In this document: in pieces, positions 31,195 through 38,699 of the stretch
Numbering within the stretch: the first letter of the stretch is position 1
Layout of the letters: the number at the start of each line of letters is the position of its first letter
From: Clostridiales bacterium Firm_08
GTDB taxonomy: Bacteria; Bacillota; Clostridia; Oscillospirales; QAKW01
Direction: 5' to 3'
Length of the DNA stretch: 38,699 nucleotides
NCBI GenBank assembly: GCA_001604045.1
Contig: LVAN01000017.1
Span: forward strand, 1 to 38,699
Position numbers and translations under genes: made by a program
Notes under the pieces: generated by a model
Database searches by the model: none
What the model saw: only the letters and a program-made list of their open reading frames with translations
Told to the model about the DNA's origin: nothing

Positions 31195-32135
31195 ACACCC
31201 TGCGCGACATCTGCTCCGCCCTTACGGCGGCGGACGATCTTACTCTCATCATGCACCGCCATCCGGACGGCGACACCATCGGAAGCGCCGCGGCGCTGGG
31301 CAGGTGCCTTGCGGCGGCGGGCAAGCGGGTGCGCTACGCCTGCGCCGATCCCATATCCCCCAAATACAGCGATCTGATCGACCCGGCGGATATGACCGAC
31401 GCGCCGGAGGGGACGATCGTCACGGTGGACGTCGCCTCGCCCGATATGGCGGGCGGGTTCTCGGACGCCGCGCGGACCGCTGATATCGTCATCGACCACC
31501 ACGGCACCAACCCCTGTTTCGGAAAATACAACCTCGTGCGCCCCGAGGCGGCGGCGACGGGGGAGATCATCTATGACATCATCCGCGAGATCGGCACGCT
31601 GACGCGGGATATCGCTTATCCGCTGTACGTGGCGGTCTCGACCGATACCGGATGTTTCCGTCACGGCAACACCACGCCCTATACCCATACGGTCGCGGCG
31701 GCGCTGATGGAGACCGGGCTGGACATCACCGGCATCAACCGCCGGCTTTTCGTCGTCAAAAGCCCGGCGGCGTTTGCCGCCAGAGGCGAGGTCACCGGCA
31801 ATATCGAGACGTTCGCGAACGGTCAGGCGGCGCTGACGCACATCGGGCTGGACTTTATCCGCGGCATCGGCGCGGGGGAGGACGATCTTGAAAACCTGTC
31901 CTCTCTGCCGATGGAAATGGAGGGCGTGCGCGTTTCGGCGTTTCTGCGGGAGACGCGGGAGGGCGTTTACAAAGTGTCCCTGCGTACCGACGGCAGCGCG
32001 GACGGCGCGGCGATCTGCAAACGGTTTGACGGCGGCGGCCATCCCATGGCGGCGGGCTGTACGCTCACGGGGAGCCTTGACGAATGCAAAACGGCGCTGC
32101 GGGAGGCGATCCTTGCCGCGCTGACAGAACGATGA
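31191..32135 (+). CDS. nrnA: DHH/DHHA1 phosphoesterase, NrnA-like (nanoRNase / pAp phosphatase)
   Basis: A 314-residue manganese phosphoesterase. Metal ligands are visible: HRHPDGDTIGSA (His24, Asp26, Asp28), VTVDVASPD (Asp80), IDHHGTN (DHH at 102-104) and SVDT-like VSTDTGCF. The C-terminal DHHA1 domain has the GGGHPMAAGC substrate motif. NrnA-type enzymes degrade short oligoribonucleotides and dephosphorylate pAp; some relatives act on cyclic dinucleotides, so substrate remains open. Four-base overlaps with both rbfA and truB. Confidence 0.93.
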   Translation: MNTLRDICSALTAADDLTLIMHRHPDGDTIGSAAALGRCLAAAGKRVRYACADPISPKYSDLIDPADMTDAPEGTIVTVDVASPDMAGGFSDAARTADIVIDHHGTNPCFGKYNLVRPEAAATGEIIYDIIREIGTLTRDIAYPLYVAVSTDTGCFRHGNTTPYTHTVAAALMETGLDITGINRRLFVVKSPAAFAARGEVTGNIETFANGQAALTHIGLDFIRGIGAGEDDLENLSSLPMEMEGVRVSAFLRETREGVYKVSLRTDGSADGAAICKRFDGGGHPMAAGCTLTGSLDECKTALREAILAALTER

Positions 32136-32995
32136 ACGGACTTATTTTGATAGACAAGCCGCAGGGCGTCACTTCTTTCGTCGCGGTCGCGGTCATCCGC
32201 CGCGCGGCGGGGGAAAAACACTGCGGGCATACCGGAACGCTGGATCCGATGGCGACGGGGCTTCTGCCCGTTTTGGTTGGGCGCGCCACCAAACTTTCCT
32301 CTTATCTTCTGGAGGGGGACAAGGCGTACCGGGCGGAAATGGCGTTCGGCGCCGCTACCGATACGCTGGACGCGACGGGGACCGTCACCGAGCGCGGCGG
32401 ACGGATCCCTGATCTTGCCGATATCGAGGCGGTCCTGCCGTTATTTATCGGAAAGATAAAGCAGACGCCGCCGATGTATTCCGCCATCAAAAAAGACGGC
32501 GTGGCGATGTACAAACTCGCCCGCAAAGGGCTTTCCGTCGACCTGCCGGCGCGGGAGATCGAGATCTATCAAATCGACCTTTTGTCCTACCGGGACGGCG
32601 TACTGTCGCTGGACGTGCGCTGCTCCAAGGGGACGTATATCCGCTCGCTTTGCCGTGATCTCGCGGGGGCGCTCGGCACCCTCGGGCATATGACGGCGCT
32701 CCGGCGCACCGGGACGACCGGCTTTTCGCTGGAAAACGCCCTGCCGCTTTATGAGGCGGAAGAACGCCTCAAAGCGGGGGATACTTCCTTTGTTCTGCCG
32801 CCCGACAGGGCGGTGCCGTTCGGGCGCTACGCCCCGCCCGCGTTTTTCGCGGAGCTCCTTTCCAACGGATGCGCGGTGGAGGTCAAAAAACTGCCCGGCT
32901 GTCCCGAAGGTCCGGTATGGGTGGAAAAGGACGGCGCGCCGGTCGGCATCGGCAGGGTAAGGGACGGACGACTGAAGATCGAAACTCATATTTAG
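32132..32995 (+). CDS. truB: tRNA pseudouridine(55) synthase
   Basis: A 287-residue enzyme making pseudouridine 55 in the tRNA T-loop. The motif GHTGTLDPMATGLLPVLVG carries catalytic Asp38; GAATDTLDATGTV, QTPPMYSAIKKDGVAMYKLARKG and CSKGTYIRSLCRDLAGALG are further TruB signatures. A PUA-like C-terminal part is present (VEVKKLPGCPEGPVWVEKDGAPVGIGRV). The start at 32132 overlaps the nrnA stop (ATGA); a longer reading within nrnA is not supported. Confidence 0.96.
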   Translation: MNGLILIDKPQGVTSFVAVAVIRRAAGEKHCGHTGTLDPMATGLLPVLVGRATKLSSYLLEGDKAYRAEMAFGAATDTLDATGTVTERGGRIPDLADIEAVLPLFIGKIKQTPPMYSAIKKDGVAMYKLARKGLSVDLPAREIEIYQIDLLSYRDGVLSLDVRCSKGTYIRSLCRDLAGALGTLGHMTALRRTGTTGFSLENALPLYEAEERLKAGDTSFVLPPDRAVPFGRYAPPAFFAELLSNGCAVEVKKLPGCPEGPVWVEKDGAPVGIGRVRDGRLKIETHI

Positions 32996-33013
32996 AGAGA
33001 AAATACAAAAGAT

Positions 33014-33889
33014 ATGGAAAAATGCGTAATGGCGCTCGGCACGTTCGACGGCGTCCATCTCGGACACCGCCGCGTCGTCGGCACGGCGCGGGACATCGCC
33101 CGCGCGCGGCGGATCAAAACCAAAGCGTTCACTTTTTCGGATCATCCGAAAAAGGACGTCCCCCTGCTCACCGATCTCGCGGAAAAGACCGCGAGACTGA
33201 AGGAAGCGGGCGCGGACGAGGTCATCGCGCGCGCGTTTGACAGCGTAAAGGATCTGACGCCGGAGCAGTTCATCTGGTGGATGATCGGACAGTTTGGAGC
33301 GGAACATTTCGTCTGCGGCGAGGATTTCCGTTTCGGAAAAGGCGGCGCGGGAGACGTGAAAACGCTGCGCGCTGTATCCCGCGCCTGCGGCGCGGACGTC
33401 ACGGTCGTCCCCTTCGAGCGGGACGCGGCGGGGGAAAAGATCTCCTCCCGCGCCATCCGGGACCTTGTGGAAAACGAGGGAGACTGTGAAAAAATATACC
33501 GCGTTCTCGGCGGGTATTACAGCATCGAGGCGCCCGTCATCCACGGCAAAGGGCTGGCGCGCAAGTGGGGCACGCCCACTCTCAATCAGAAATTGCCGGA
33601 AGGGCGCGTCTGCCCGAAATTCGGCGTGTACGTGACAGCCGCGGAGACGGAGGACGGAGAGGATATCGCCGTCACCAACGTCGGCGTGCGGCCCTCCTTC
33701 GAGGACGGAGACACGCCCAATATGGAAACGTATATCATCGACCGGATATTAGGGGAGATCCCCGTCGCCCGCATCCGGTTTTTGCGCTATCTGCGCCCGG
33801 AGCAGAAATTCGGGACGGAAAGCGAACTGAGCGCGCAGATCGCGCGGGACATCCAGGCGGCCAAACGCCTGCGGCGGGAAAGATCGTAA
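33014..33889 (+). CDS. ribF: Bifunctional riboflavin kinase / FAD synthetase
   Basis: A 291-residue cytosolic enzyme converting riboflavin to FMN and FAD. N-terminal FAD synthetase domain: ALGTFDGVHLGHRRVV (nucleotidyl-transfer G-x-F-D-G-x-H-x-G-H) and the ISSRAIRDLVENEGD segment. C-terminal flavokinase domain: VIHGKGLARKWGTPTLNQKLPEG, FGVYVT, TNVGVRPSFEDGDTPNMETYIID, and RFLRYLRPEQKF. The kinase loop reads KWGTPT where GFPT is usual. The ribosome site is weak. No FMN riboswitch is visible. Usual position at the end of the truB module. Confidence 0.94.
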   Translation: MEKCVMALGTFDGVHLGHRRVVGTARDIARARRIKTKAFTFSDHPKKDVPLLTDLAEKTARLKEAGADEVIARAFDSVKDLTPEQFIWWMIGQFGAEHFVCGEDFRFGKGGAGDVKTLRAVSRACGADVTVVPFERDAAGEKISSRAIRDLVENEGDCEKIYRVLGGYYSIEAPVIHGKGLARKWGTPTLNQKLPEGRVCPKFGVYVTAAETEDGEDIAVTNVGVRPSFEDGDTPNMETYIIDRILGEIPVARIRFLRYLRPEQKFGTESELSAQIARDIQAAKRLRRERS

Positions 33890-33902
33890 AGGAGGCGGCA
33901 GT

Positions 33903-34910
33903 ATGCGGAAAACAGCGGCGGTACTGATCATAGGGCTGTGTCTGGCGCTCTGCGCCTGCGCGCCGGATGACGCGCCCCGCGCCGTCGGCACGGAGGACGG
34001 CGGCGGCACGGGATACGGCGTGACGGCGAAAAGCGTTCTCAAACTCTCGGATTTTTACGGCGTGGCGCGCAGCAGCACCCGCGCGGTCAACCGCCGGTCG
34101 CTCGGCTCGCCGCAGACCGCGGTGGGCGGGGTGGATACCTACACGCTGGAAAACGGCGACACCGTTTCCCTTGAATATGACGAAAAAGGCATTCTGAAAG
34201 ATACGACGTTCACCGATCACGCGGAGAACGTCAGTTACACGCTGTTTGACAAACTGGTCCTGCTCGGCGTGTTGCGGCAAACGGCCTCCGACGCGGGCAA
34301 GCCGCAGGGCGGAGAGACGCCGCAAAGCGGAGAGACGCCGCAGGACGGACAGCAGACGGCGCCTGTCCCGGAGGGTGTGTTTTCCGATAAAACCTATGAA
34401 AGATCGCAGTTTGAGCAATCTCTCAGTCTGTCGCTGGATCGGGCGACGGTGCTTGCCACGATCGGCAGACCCAACGCTTTCGCCGGACGGACCTATCGCA
34501 AAGACAGTTATATCGTCGACTGCTATGAACTTGCCGACGGCAGTACGCTGATGCTCGACTACGGCTTCGAGCGGGACAGCCTGCGCGCCGCCGCGCTGCG
34601 CACCACCGGCGGCACGATGACGACTTTCCTCGGATCCTGGACGGTGCAGAGCAAACCGGCGGATCTCGCGAGGCCTACCGTATCGCTCAATCAGGTGACA
34701 AGCCTGCGGCTGGGCGCCCTGCCCGCCGACGTGTACGGCAAGATCGGGGAACCCGCGTGGTTCGAGGGGAGCGCCGTAAGTTATGTCGACGCCTTTATGA
34801 TGGTGGACGGCAGCGTTATCTACCTGCAATACGATAAAGGACACGCCAAACTGACAGGCGCCTGGCGCGTCACGACGGACGGCAAACAGGTGACGGTGGG
34901 ACTGCGATGA
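33903..34910 (+). CDS. Putative lipoprotein with three internal repeats
   Basis: A 335-residue predicted lipoprotein: MRKTAAVLIIGLCLALCAC, lipidated Cys near residue 19. Three related units of about 50-60 residues are visible at about 46-97, 174-226 and 260-318. Each has a Leu-Gly-x-Pro-like turn (SLGSPQ, TIGRPN, KIGEPA), then Tyr-x-Leu-x-(Asp/Asn)-Gly and a strand ending in Leu-x-Tyr (VSLEYDEKG, LMLDYGFER, IYLQYDKGH). This resembles the small SmpA/BamE-like or PepSY-like alpha/beta fold in tandem. A low-complexity GETPQ-repeat linker lies at about 135-150. Function unknown. It follows ribF by 13 bases and overlaps the next lipoprotein gene by four. Confidence 0.78.
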   Translation: MRKTAAVLIIGLCLALCACAPDDAPRAVGTEDGGGTGYGVTAKSVLKLSDFYGVARSSTRAVNRRSLGSPQTAVGGVDTYTLENGDTVSLEYDEKGILKDTTFTDHAENVSYTLFDKLVLLGVLRQTASDAGKPQGGETPQSGETPQDGQQTAPVPEGVFSDKTYERSQFEQSLSLSLDRATVLATIGRPNAFAGRTYRKDSYIVDCYELADGSTLMLDYGFERDSLRAAALRTTGGTMTTFLGSWTVQSKPADLARPTVSLNQVTSLRLGALPADVYGKIGEPAWFEGSAVSYVDAFMMVDGSVIYLQYDKGHAKLTGAWRVTTDGKQVTVGLR

Positions 34911-35422
34911 AAAAGACGGTATGTCTGCTGCTGGCGGCGCTGGCACTGCTTTTGTGCGGTTGCTCGAAAAATGATACGTTATATCTGTACGTTTTGCCGC
35001 AAAGAGAGGTCAGCGCCGATATGAGCGACGCGGAGATCGCCTCCCTCGCGCGGCGGATCGGGAGGCTTGCGCTGGAAGGAGAGGATCTTGTCGGCGTGCA
35101 GTGGGACACCCAGCGTTTTGAGATCGCGGGGGATCTGCCGGCCGGCGCGGCGTCGTCGGAAAGCGGCGGTTCCGCTCTGCTCAAAACGACGGACGGCGAT
35201 CTTTTCGTGTGGATCCTGGGCGGCAGGCCTGTCTACGTCGGCGGATTTGCCCGGGGCGGCAGCAACGCCGCGACGCCGCGCGTTCCCTATATCGTCGATG
35301 ACGGCAGGCGGATCTTTCGTGTCGAGACGGACGACCGGTACGGCAGGGATCTGCGGTTTGATACGAAACTCTACCGGTATTTTGAGAAGCGGGGGCTTTT
35401 GCGAACGGAACTTTCCGAATAA
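34907..35422 (+). CDS. Small putative lipoprotein
   Basis: A 171-residue predicted lipoprotein: MKKTVCLLLAALALLLCGC, Cys19. The rest is a compact domain with no family I recognise: MSDAEIASLARRIGRLALEG helix, VGVQWDTQRFEIAG, and a strand-rich end (DLFVWILGGRPVYVGGFARG, YIVDDGRRIFRVETDDRYGRDLRFDTKLYRYFEKRG). Its start overlaps the stop of the three-repeat lipoprotein (ATGA), suggesting the two are made together and may interact. Confidence 0.75.
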   Translation: MKKTVCLLLAALALLLCGCSKNDTLYLYVLPQREVSADMSDAEIASLARRIGRLALEGEDLVGVQWDTQRFEIAGDLPAGAASSESGGSALLKTTDGDLFVWILGGRPVYVGGFARGGSNAATPRVPYIVDDGRRIFRVETDDRYGRDLRFDTKLYRYFEKRGLLRTELSE

Positions 35423-35436
35423 GAGGGCAGAATTCC

Positions 35437-36135
35437 ATGGACTATGAAAAATGGTTCGACGTGACGGCGGTGTATACCGACCGCTCCGTCAGAATGGGCG
35501 CGGCGCAGGCGCTGTACCTGCTGCAGGACGGTATGACGGAATGCCTCGCGGGGTACGGCTGCAGCAACATCGAACTCAAAAAGAAATACAACGCCTTTTG
35601 GGTGGTCGTACGCGCGAAGGTGCGTTTTTACCGCTTTGCCGCCTGGAACGAGCGGGTGCGGCTGACGATGCGGCCGGAAACGAGCGGCAGACTGCGTATG
35701 GAACTGCGCGGTAGGCTCTATGACGAAAACGGCGCGCTGCTTTTGGAGAGCGCGCAGGAAATGTGCGCGCTGGACCGCGAGCGGCACCGCCCGGTGAAGA
35801 TCGCCGGGTTCGGTTTGCCGGAAGGCGAGGGCAGGACGGATTTTTCCGCGTTTGACAAAGCCGCGGCGCCGCTCTGTTATGAGATCCCCGCCAGAGGACA
35901 GACCATCGATATGTCGGGGCACGTCAACAACGTCGCCTATGTGCGGCTGGCGCTGGATACCTTCGACAGTACGTTCTGGATGGAACATCCCCCGAGGGAG
36001 ATCGAGGCGCATTATCTGAAAGAATGTAAGGAAAACACTCTGCTTTCCGTCTGCAAGGCGGACACGCCGGACGGCGCGTTCTGCCGCGTCACGCGGGAGG
36101 GCGAGAGCGTGTTTGAGATGAAAATTTTGTTTTGA
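35437..36135 (+). CDS. Acyl-ACP thioesterase (FatA/FatB-like, double hotdog)
   Basis: A 232-residue thioesterase that releases fatty acids from acyl carrier protein in the cytosol. It has two hotdog halves: N-terminal VTAVYTDRSVRMGAAQALYLLQDGMTECLAGYG with WVVVRAKVRFYRFAAWNERVRL, and C-terminal DMSGHVNNVAYVRLALDTF. The latter matches the D-x-N-x-H-V-N-N-x-x-Y active-site motif (Asp158, His162), except that the usual Asn at 160 is Ser. Bacterial members often occur in Clostridia. It lies between the lipoproteins and the copper ATPase, with 14-base gaps on each side. Confidence 0.88.
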   Translation: MDYEKWFDVTAVYTDRSVRMGAAQALYLLQDGMTECLAGYGCSNIELKKKYNAFWVVVRAKVRFYRFAAWNERVRLTMRPETSGRLRMELRGRLYDENGALLLESAQEMCALDRERHRPVKIAGFGLPEGEGRTDFSAFDKAAAPLCYEIPARGQTIDMSGHVNNVAYVRLALDTFDSTFWMEHPPREIEAHYLKECKENTLLSVCKADTPDGAFCRVTREGESVFEMKILF

Positions 36136-36148
36136 GAAACGAGGAACG

Positions 36149-38599
36149 ATGAGGAATTTTCATGTTACGGGGATGAGCTGCGCGGCGTGCAGCGCCCGTG
36201 TGGAAAAAGCAGTCCGGGGCGTTCCCGGTGTTACCGACTGCGCCGTAAATCTCCTGACCGGCGGGATGCAGGTGGAGGGCGGCGGGGACGCCGCGATCAT
36301 CAGCGCCGTACGGGCGGCGGGGTACGATATCAAGGACGCGCCGCGGGATGATAAAAAGGAAAAAAACGGGGAGATATCGGCGATGGGCAAGCGGCTGATC
36401 GTATCGCTCTGTTTTTTATTGCCGCTGATGTACCTTTCGATGGGACATACGATGTGGGGCTGGCCGCTGCCTCGCTTTTTCGAGACGGCGCCGCTGCGGA
36501 TCGCCGCGGCGCAGATGCTGCTCGCGATCGCGATCATGATCGCGAACCGTAAATTTTTTATCAGCGGCACGAAAGGACTGTTTCACGGCGCGCCCAATAT
36601 GGACACCCTCGTGTCTCTCGGCTCCGGCGCGGCGTTTTTGTACAGTACGGCGGCGCTGTTCGCGGCGATGGACGCGCCGCGGGATCACACCGTCCTGCAC
36701 GGACTGTACTTTGAGTCGGCGGGGATGATACTTACGCTCATCACCGTCGGAAAACTGCTGGAGGCGTACTCCAAGGGCAAAACGACAAAAGAACTCGGCG
36801 CCCTGATGGATCTCGCGCCCGCCGCCGCGCTTGTGGTGCGGGAGGGAAAAGAGATCGTCATCCCGCCGGATCAGATGCGCGTGGGAGATCTTTTTATCGT
36901 CCGCGCGGGAGAGAGCGTTCCCACTGACGGCGTCGTCGTGGAGGGCGCGGGCGCGGTGGACGAGTCCGCGCTCACCGGCGAGAGTGTTCCCGTAGACAAA
37001 ACGGAGGGCGATACGGTCAGCGCCGGCACCATCAACCGGAGCGGATGGCTCAAATGCCGCGCCGAGCGGGTGGGCGGCGACACGACGCTGGGGCGCATCA
37101 TCAAAATGGTCAGCGACGCCGCGGGTTCCAAGGCGCCCGTCGCCAAGGCGGCGGACAGGGTGGCCGCCGTGTTCGTGCCGGTCGTGATGGCGATCGCCGC
37201 CGTGACGTTTATCGTATGGCTGCTTACCGGCGCGGGATTTTCCTTCGCGCTGGCGCGGGGCATTTCGGTGCTGGTCATCAGTTGTCCCTGCGCGCTGGGG
37301 CTTGCCACGCCGGTCGCCATTATGGCGGGCAGCGGCGTCGGCGCGAAAAACGGTATTTTATTCAAGACCGCCGAGGTGCTGGAAAAGGCGGGAAAAATAG
37401 AGATCGCCGTCTTTGACAAGACCGGCACCGTCACCACCGGGCATCCCGGTGTGACCGACGTTCTGTCGGCGGACGGGATCGCAAAAGAGGAACTGACGCG
37501 GCTCGCCGCGTCTTTGGAGAGCAAAAGCGAACATCCGCTCGCCCGCGCCGTCGTTGAGGCGAACGGGGCGCCGACCGTCGGAACGGAGGAGTTTGAGACC
37601 TTCCCCGGCGGCGGGGTCAGCGGCAGGACGGAGGATAAGTCGCTGGCGGGCGGCAATCTCGCCTTTATCCGCCGGTATTGCGATATTGATGAAACGACGG
37701 TCGAAGCGGCGGAAACGCTGGCAAAACAGGGGAAAACGCCGCTGTATTTCGCGGCGGACGGCAGGTTTATCGGGCTGATCGCCGTGGCGGACACTCTCAA
37801 GGAGGACAGTGCCGCCGCCTTTGCCGCGCTTCGAAAGAAAGGGATCCGCACCGTCCTTCTGACCGGCGACCATCACGCCGCCGCGGAGACGGTCGGGAAA
37901 GCCGTCGGCGCCGATGAAGTCATCTCAGAAGTACTGCCGGAGCAAAAAGCCGCGGCGGTGGAGAAACTGAAAGAAAACGGCAGGGTCGCGATGGTGGGGG
38001 ACGGCGTTAACGACGCGCCGGCGCTCGCCGCCGCGGATATCGGCGTCGCCGTGGGGAACGGCACCGACGTCGCCATGGACACGGCGGATATCGTGCTGAC
38101 GCGCGGCGCGCTGTCCGATCTGCCGCGCGCCGTCACCTTGAGCAAGGCGACGCTCCGCAATATTTACGAAAACCTGTTCTGGGCGTTTTTCTATAACGCG
38201 TGCGGCATCCCGCTCGCCGCGGGGGCGTTCATCGTCTGGCCGGGGTGGACGATCGGTCCGATGTTCGGCGCCGCGGCGATGAGCCTGTCGAGTTTCTTTG
38301 TCGTCACCAACGCCCTGCGGTTGAATTTCGTCCGTTTGGATACAATAAAAAAAGCGGCAGACGCCGCCAAAACCGAAAGAAAAGAGGAGACCGTTATGAA
38401 AAAGACCGTTAAGATCGAGGGTATGATGTGCCTTCACTGCGAGGCGAACGTCCAGGCGGCGCTGGAAGCGCTGGACGGCGTGCAAAGCGCCGTCGTCAGC
38501 CATGAGGACGGCACCGCCGTGCTGACGCTGTCCGGCAATGTGCCGGAGGCCGAGATCCGCGCCGCCGTCGAGGAAAAAGGCTACAAATACCTCGGCTGA
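36149..38599 (+). CDS. copA: Copper-type P1B-ATPase with C-terminal CopZ-like domain
   Basis: An 816-residue heavy-metal pump of the cytoplasmic membrane, probably exporting Cu(I). N-terminal HMA domain with GMSCAACSAR (Cys10, Cys13); membrane part with the ion-path CPC motif (379-381); actuator TGES in DESALTGESVP; phosphorylated Asp423 in DKTGT; SEHPLARA; and MVGDGVNDAPALAAADIGVAVG. A second HMA domain is fused at the C terminus (residues 750-816, EGMMCLHCEANV), CopZ-length. This domain starts with Met750 preceded by a strong Shine-Dalgarno (38384-38389), so it may also be made alone. The linker carries seven A (38347-38353). Start 36149 has GAGGAAC upstream. Last gene seen in the rimP operon. 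Confidence 0.95.
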   Translation: MRNFHVTGMSCAACSARVEKAVRGVPGVTDCAVNLLTGGMQVEGGGDAAIISAVRAAGYDIKDAPRDDKKEKNGEISAMGKRLIVSLCFLLPLMYLSMGHTMWGWPLPRFFETAPLRIAAAQMLLAIAIMIANRKFFISGTKGLFHGAPNMDTLVSLGSGAAFLYSTAALFAAMDAPRDHTVLHGLYFESAGMILTLITVGKLLEAYSKGKTTKELGALMDLAPAAALVVREGKEIVIPPDQMRVGDLFIVRAGESVPTDGVVVEGAGAVDESALTGESVPVDKTEGDTVSAGTINRSGWLKCRAERVGGDTTLGRIIKMVSDAAGSKAPVAKAADRVAAVFVPVVMAIAAVTFIVWLLTGAGFSFALARGISVLVISCPCALGLATPVAIMAGSGVGAKNGILFKTAEVLEKAGKIEIAVFDKTGTVTTGHPGVTDVLSADGIAKEELTRLAASLESKSEHPLARAVVEANGAPTVGTEEFETFPGGGVSGRTEDKSLAGGNLAFIRRYCDIDETTVEAAETLAKQGKTPLYFAADGRFIGLIAVADTLKEDSAAAFAALRKKGIRTVLLTGDHHAAAETVGKAVGADEVISEVLPEQKAAAVEKLKENGRVAMVGDGVNDAPALAAADIGVAVGNGTDVAMDTADIVLTRGALSDLPRAVTLSKATLRNIYENLFWAFFYNACGIPLAAGAFIVWPGWTIGPMFGAAAMSLSSFFVVTNALRLNFVRLDTIKKAADAAKTERKEETVMKKTVKIEGMMCLHCEANVQAALEALDGVQSAVVSHEDGTAVLTLSGNVPEAEIRAAVEEKGYKYLG
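38384..38599 (+). other. Possible internal translation start for a free CopZ-like chaperone
   Basis: GAGGAG (38384-38389), six-base spacer, in-frame ATG at 38396, giving a 67-residue product with the C-x-x-C metal motif, near the usual CopZ length. The rest of the copA reading frame continues unbroken through it. Whether a separate protein is produced is inference. Confidence 0.5.
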
Positions 38600-38616
38600 A
38601 AAACCGATCGAAACAG

Positions 38617-38687
38617 GGAGACAGGGGACGGTACTATGTCTCCCTTTCTTAATATTTTAAGGAGATATAGTACCGTCCCCTGTCTCC
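38617..38687. repeat. REP-like 21-bp inverted repeat
   Basis: Arms 38617-38637 and 38667-38687 are perfect reverse complements (21 bp), beginning GGAGACAGGGGACGG and ending CCGTCCCCTGTCTCC. The inner part extends the stem imperfectly (TCTCC with GGAGA). The GACAGGGGACGGT core is one I associate with REP-type repeats linked to Y1 (TnpA-REP) transposases in Clostridia. It lies 17 bases after copA and could also slow or terminate the long operon transcript. Confidence 0.75.
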
Positions 38688-38699
38688 TGCAACTGAACC

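Noticed and set aside
32900-33013. FMN riboswitch upstream of ribF
   Set aside because: Only 18 bases separate truB and ribF and no conserved RFN elements are present.
34316-34345. Short tandem GGAGAGACGCCGCA-like repeat as a mini-satellite or CRISPR
   Set aside because: Only two units, in frame within the lipoprotein gene; it encodes the GETPQ linker.

Overview
The window looks like a chromosomal segment of a high-GC, anaerobic member of the Clostridia (Oscillospiraceae-like). This is inferred from gene content and order only: a Feo ferrous-iron operon, an HPr with both His15 and Ser46, the Firmicute order rimP-nusA-ylxR-ylxQ-infB-rbfA-nrnA-truB-ribF, many short Gram-positive lipoproteins, an SLH-domain surface protein, and a YfhO/GT2/GtrA glycosylation set. 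No rRNA, tRNA, CRISPR array, prophage or intact transposase gene was seen.

Layout. 1-465: intergenic, with a leftward promoter and a rightward feo promoter. 466-3635 (+): feoA, feoA, feoB and a small Cys-rich FeoB partner, with three copies of a GTTAGC-N4-GCTAAC palindrome. 3640-3970: a repeat element between duplicated terminators. 3972-7023: a phosphatase and three lipoproteins. 7081-12653 (-): a complete fructose PTS operon, fruR-fruK-fruA-ptsH-ptsI. 12654-13205: intergenic repeats and a terminator. 13206-15053 (-): GH20 hexosaminidase. 15141-16553 (-): AGCS-type amino acid:cation symporter. 16576-16895: second copy of the repeat element. 16929-17420 (-): shikimate-kinase-like protein, divergent from a solute-binding lipoprotein and tadA (17542-19352, +). 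19353-19706: noncoding, with a candidate small RNA and two strong hairpins. 19707-21719 (-): SLH surface protein. 21807-26067 (-): yfhO-GT2-gtrA. 26142-38599 (+): one long run of 13 genes beginning with rimP-nusA-infB and ending with two lipoproteins, an acyl-ACP thioesterase and a copper-type P-ATPase. 38617-38687: a long REP-like hairpin.

Most notable. Two 268-bp noncoding elements (3672-3939 and 16602-16869, opposite orientations) each sit between two perfect copies of the local terminator stem-loop; the terminator sequence differs between the loci. The elements share terminal inverted repeats (CAGACTG..CAAAAAAG) and an internal stem whose sequence differs between copies while pairing is largely kept. 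This looks like a miniature mobile element that inserts into intrinsic terminators and duplicates the hairpin. Second, the copper ATPase ends in a CopZ-like domain that begins with its own Shine-Dalgarno and in-frame ATG, so one gene may yield both a pump-chaperone fusion and a free chaperone.

All assignments come from reading the sequence; no database search was run.
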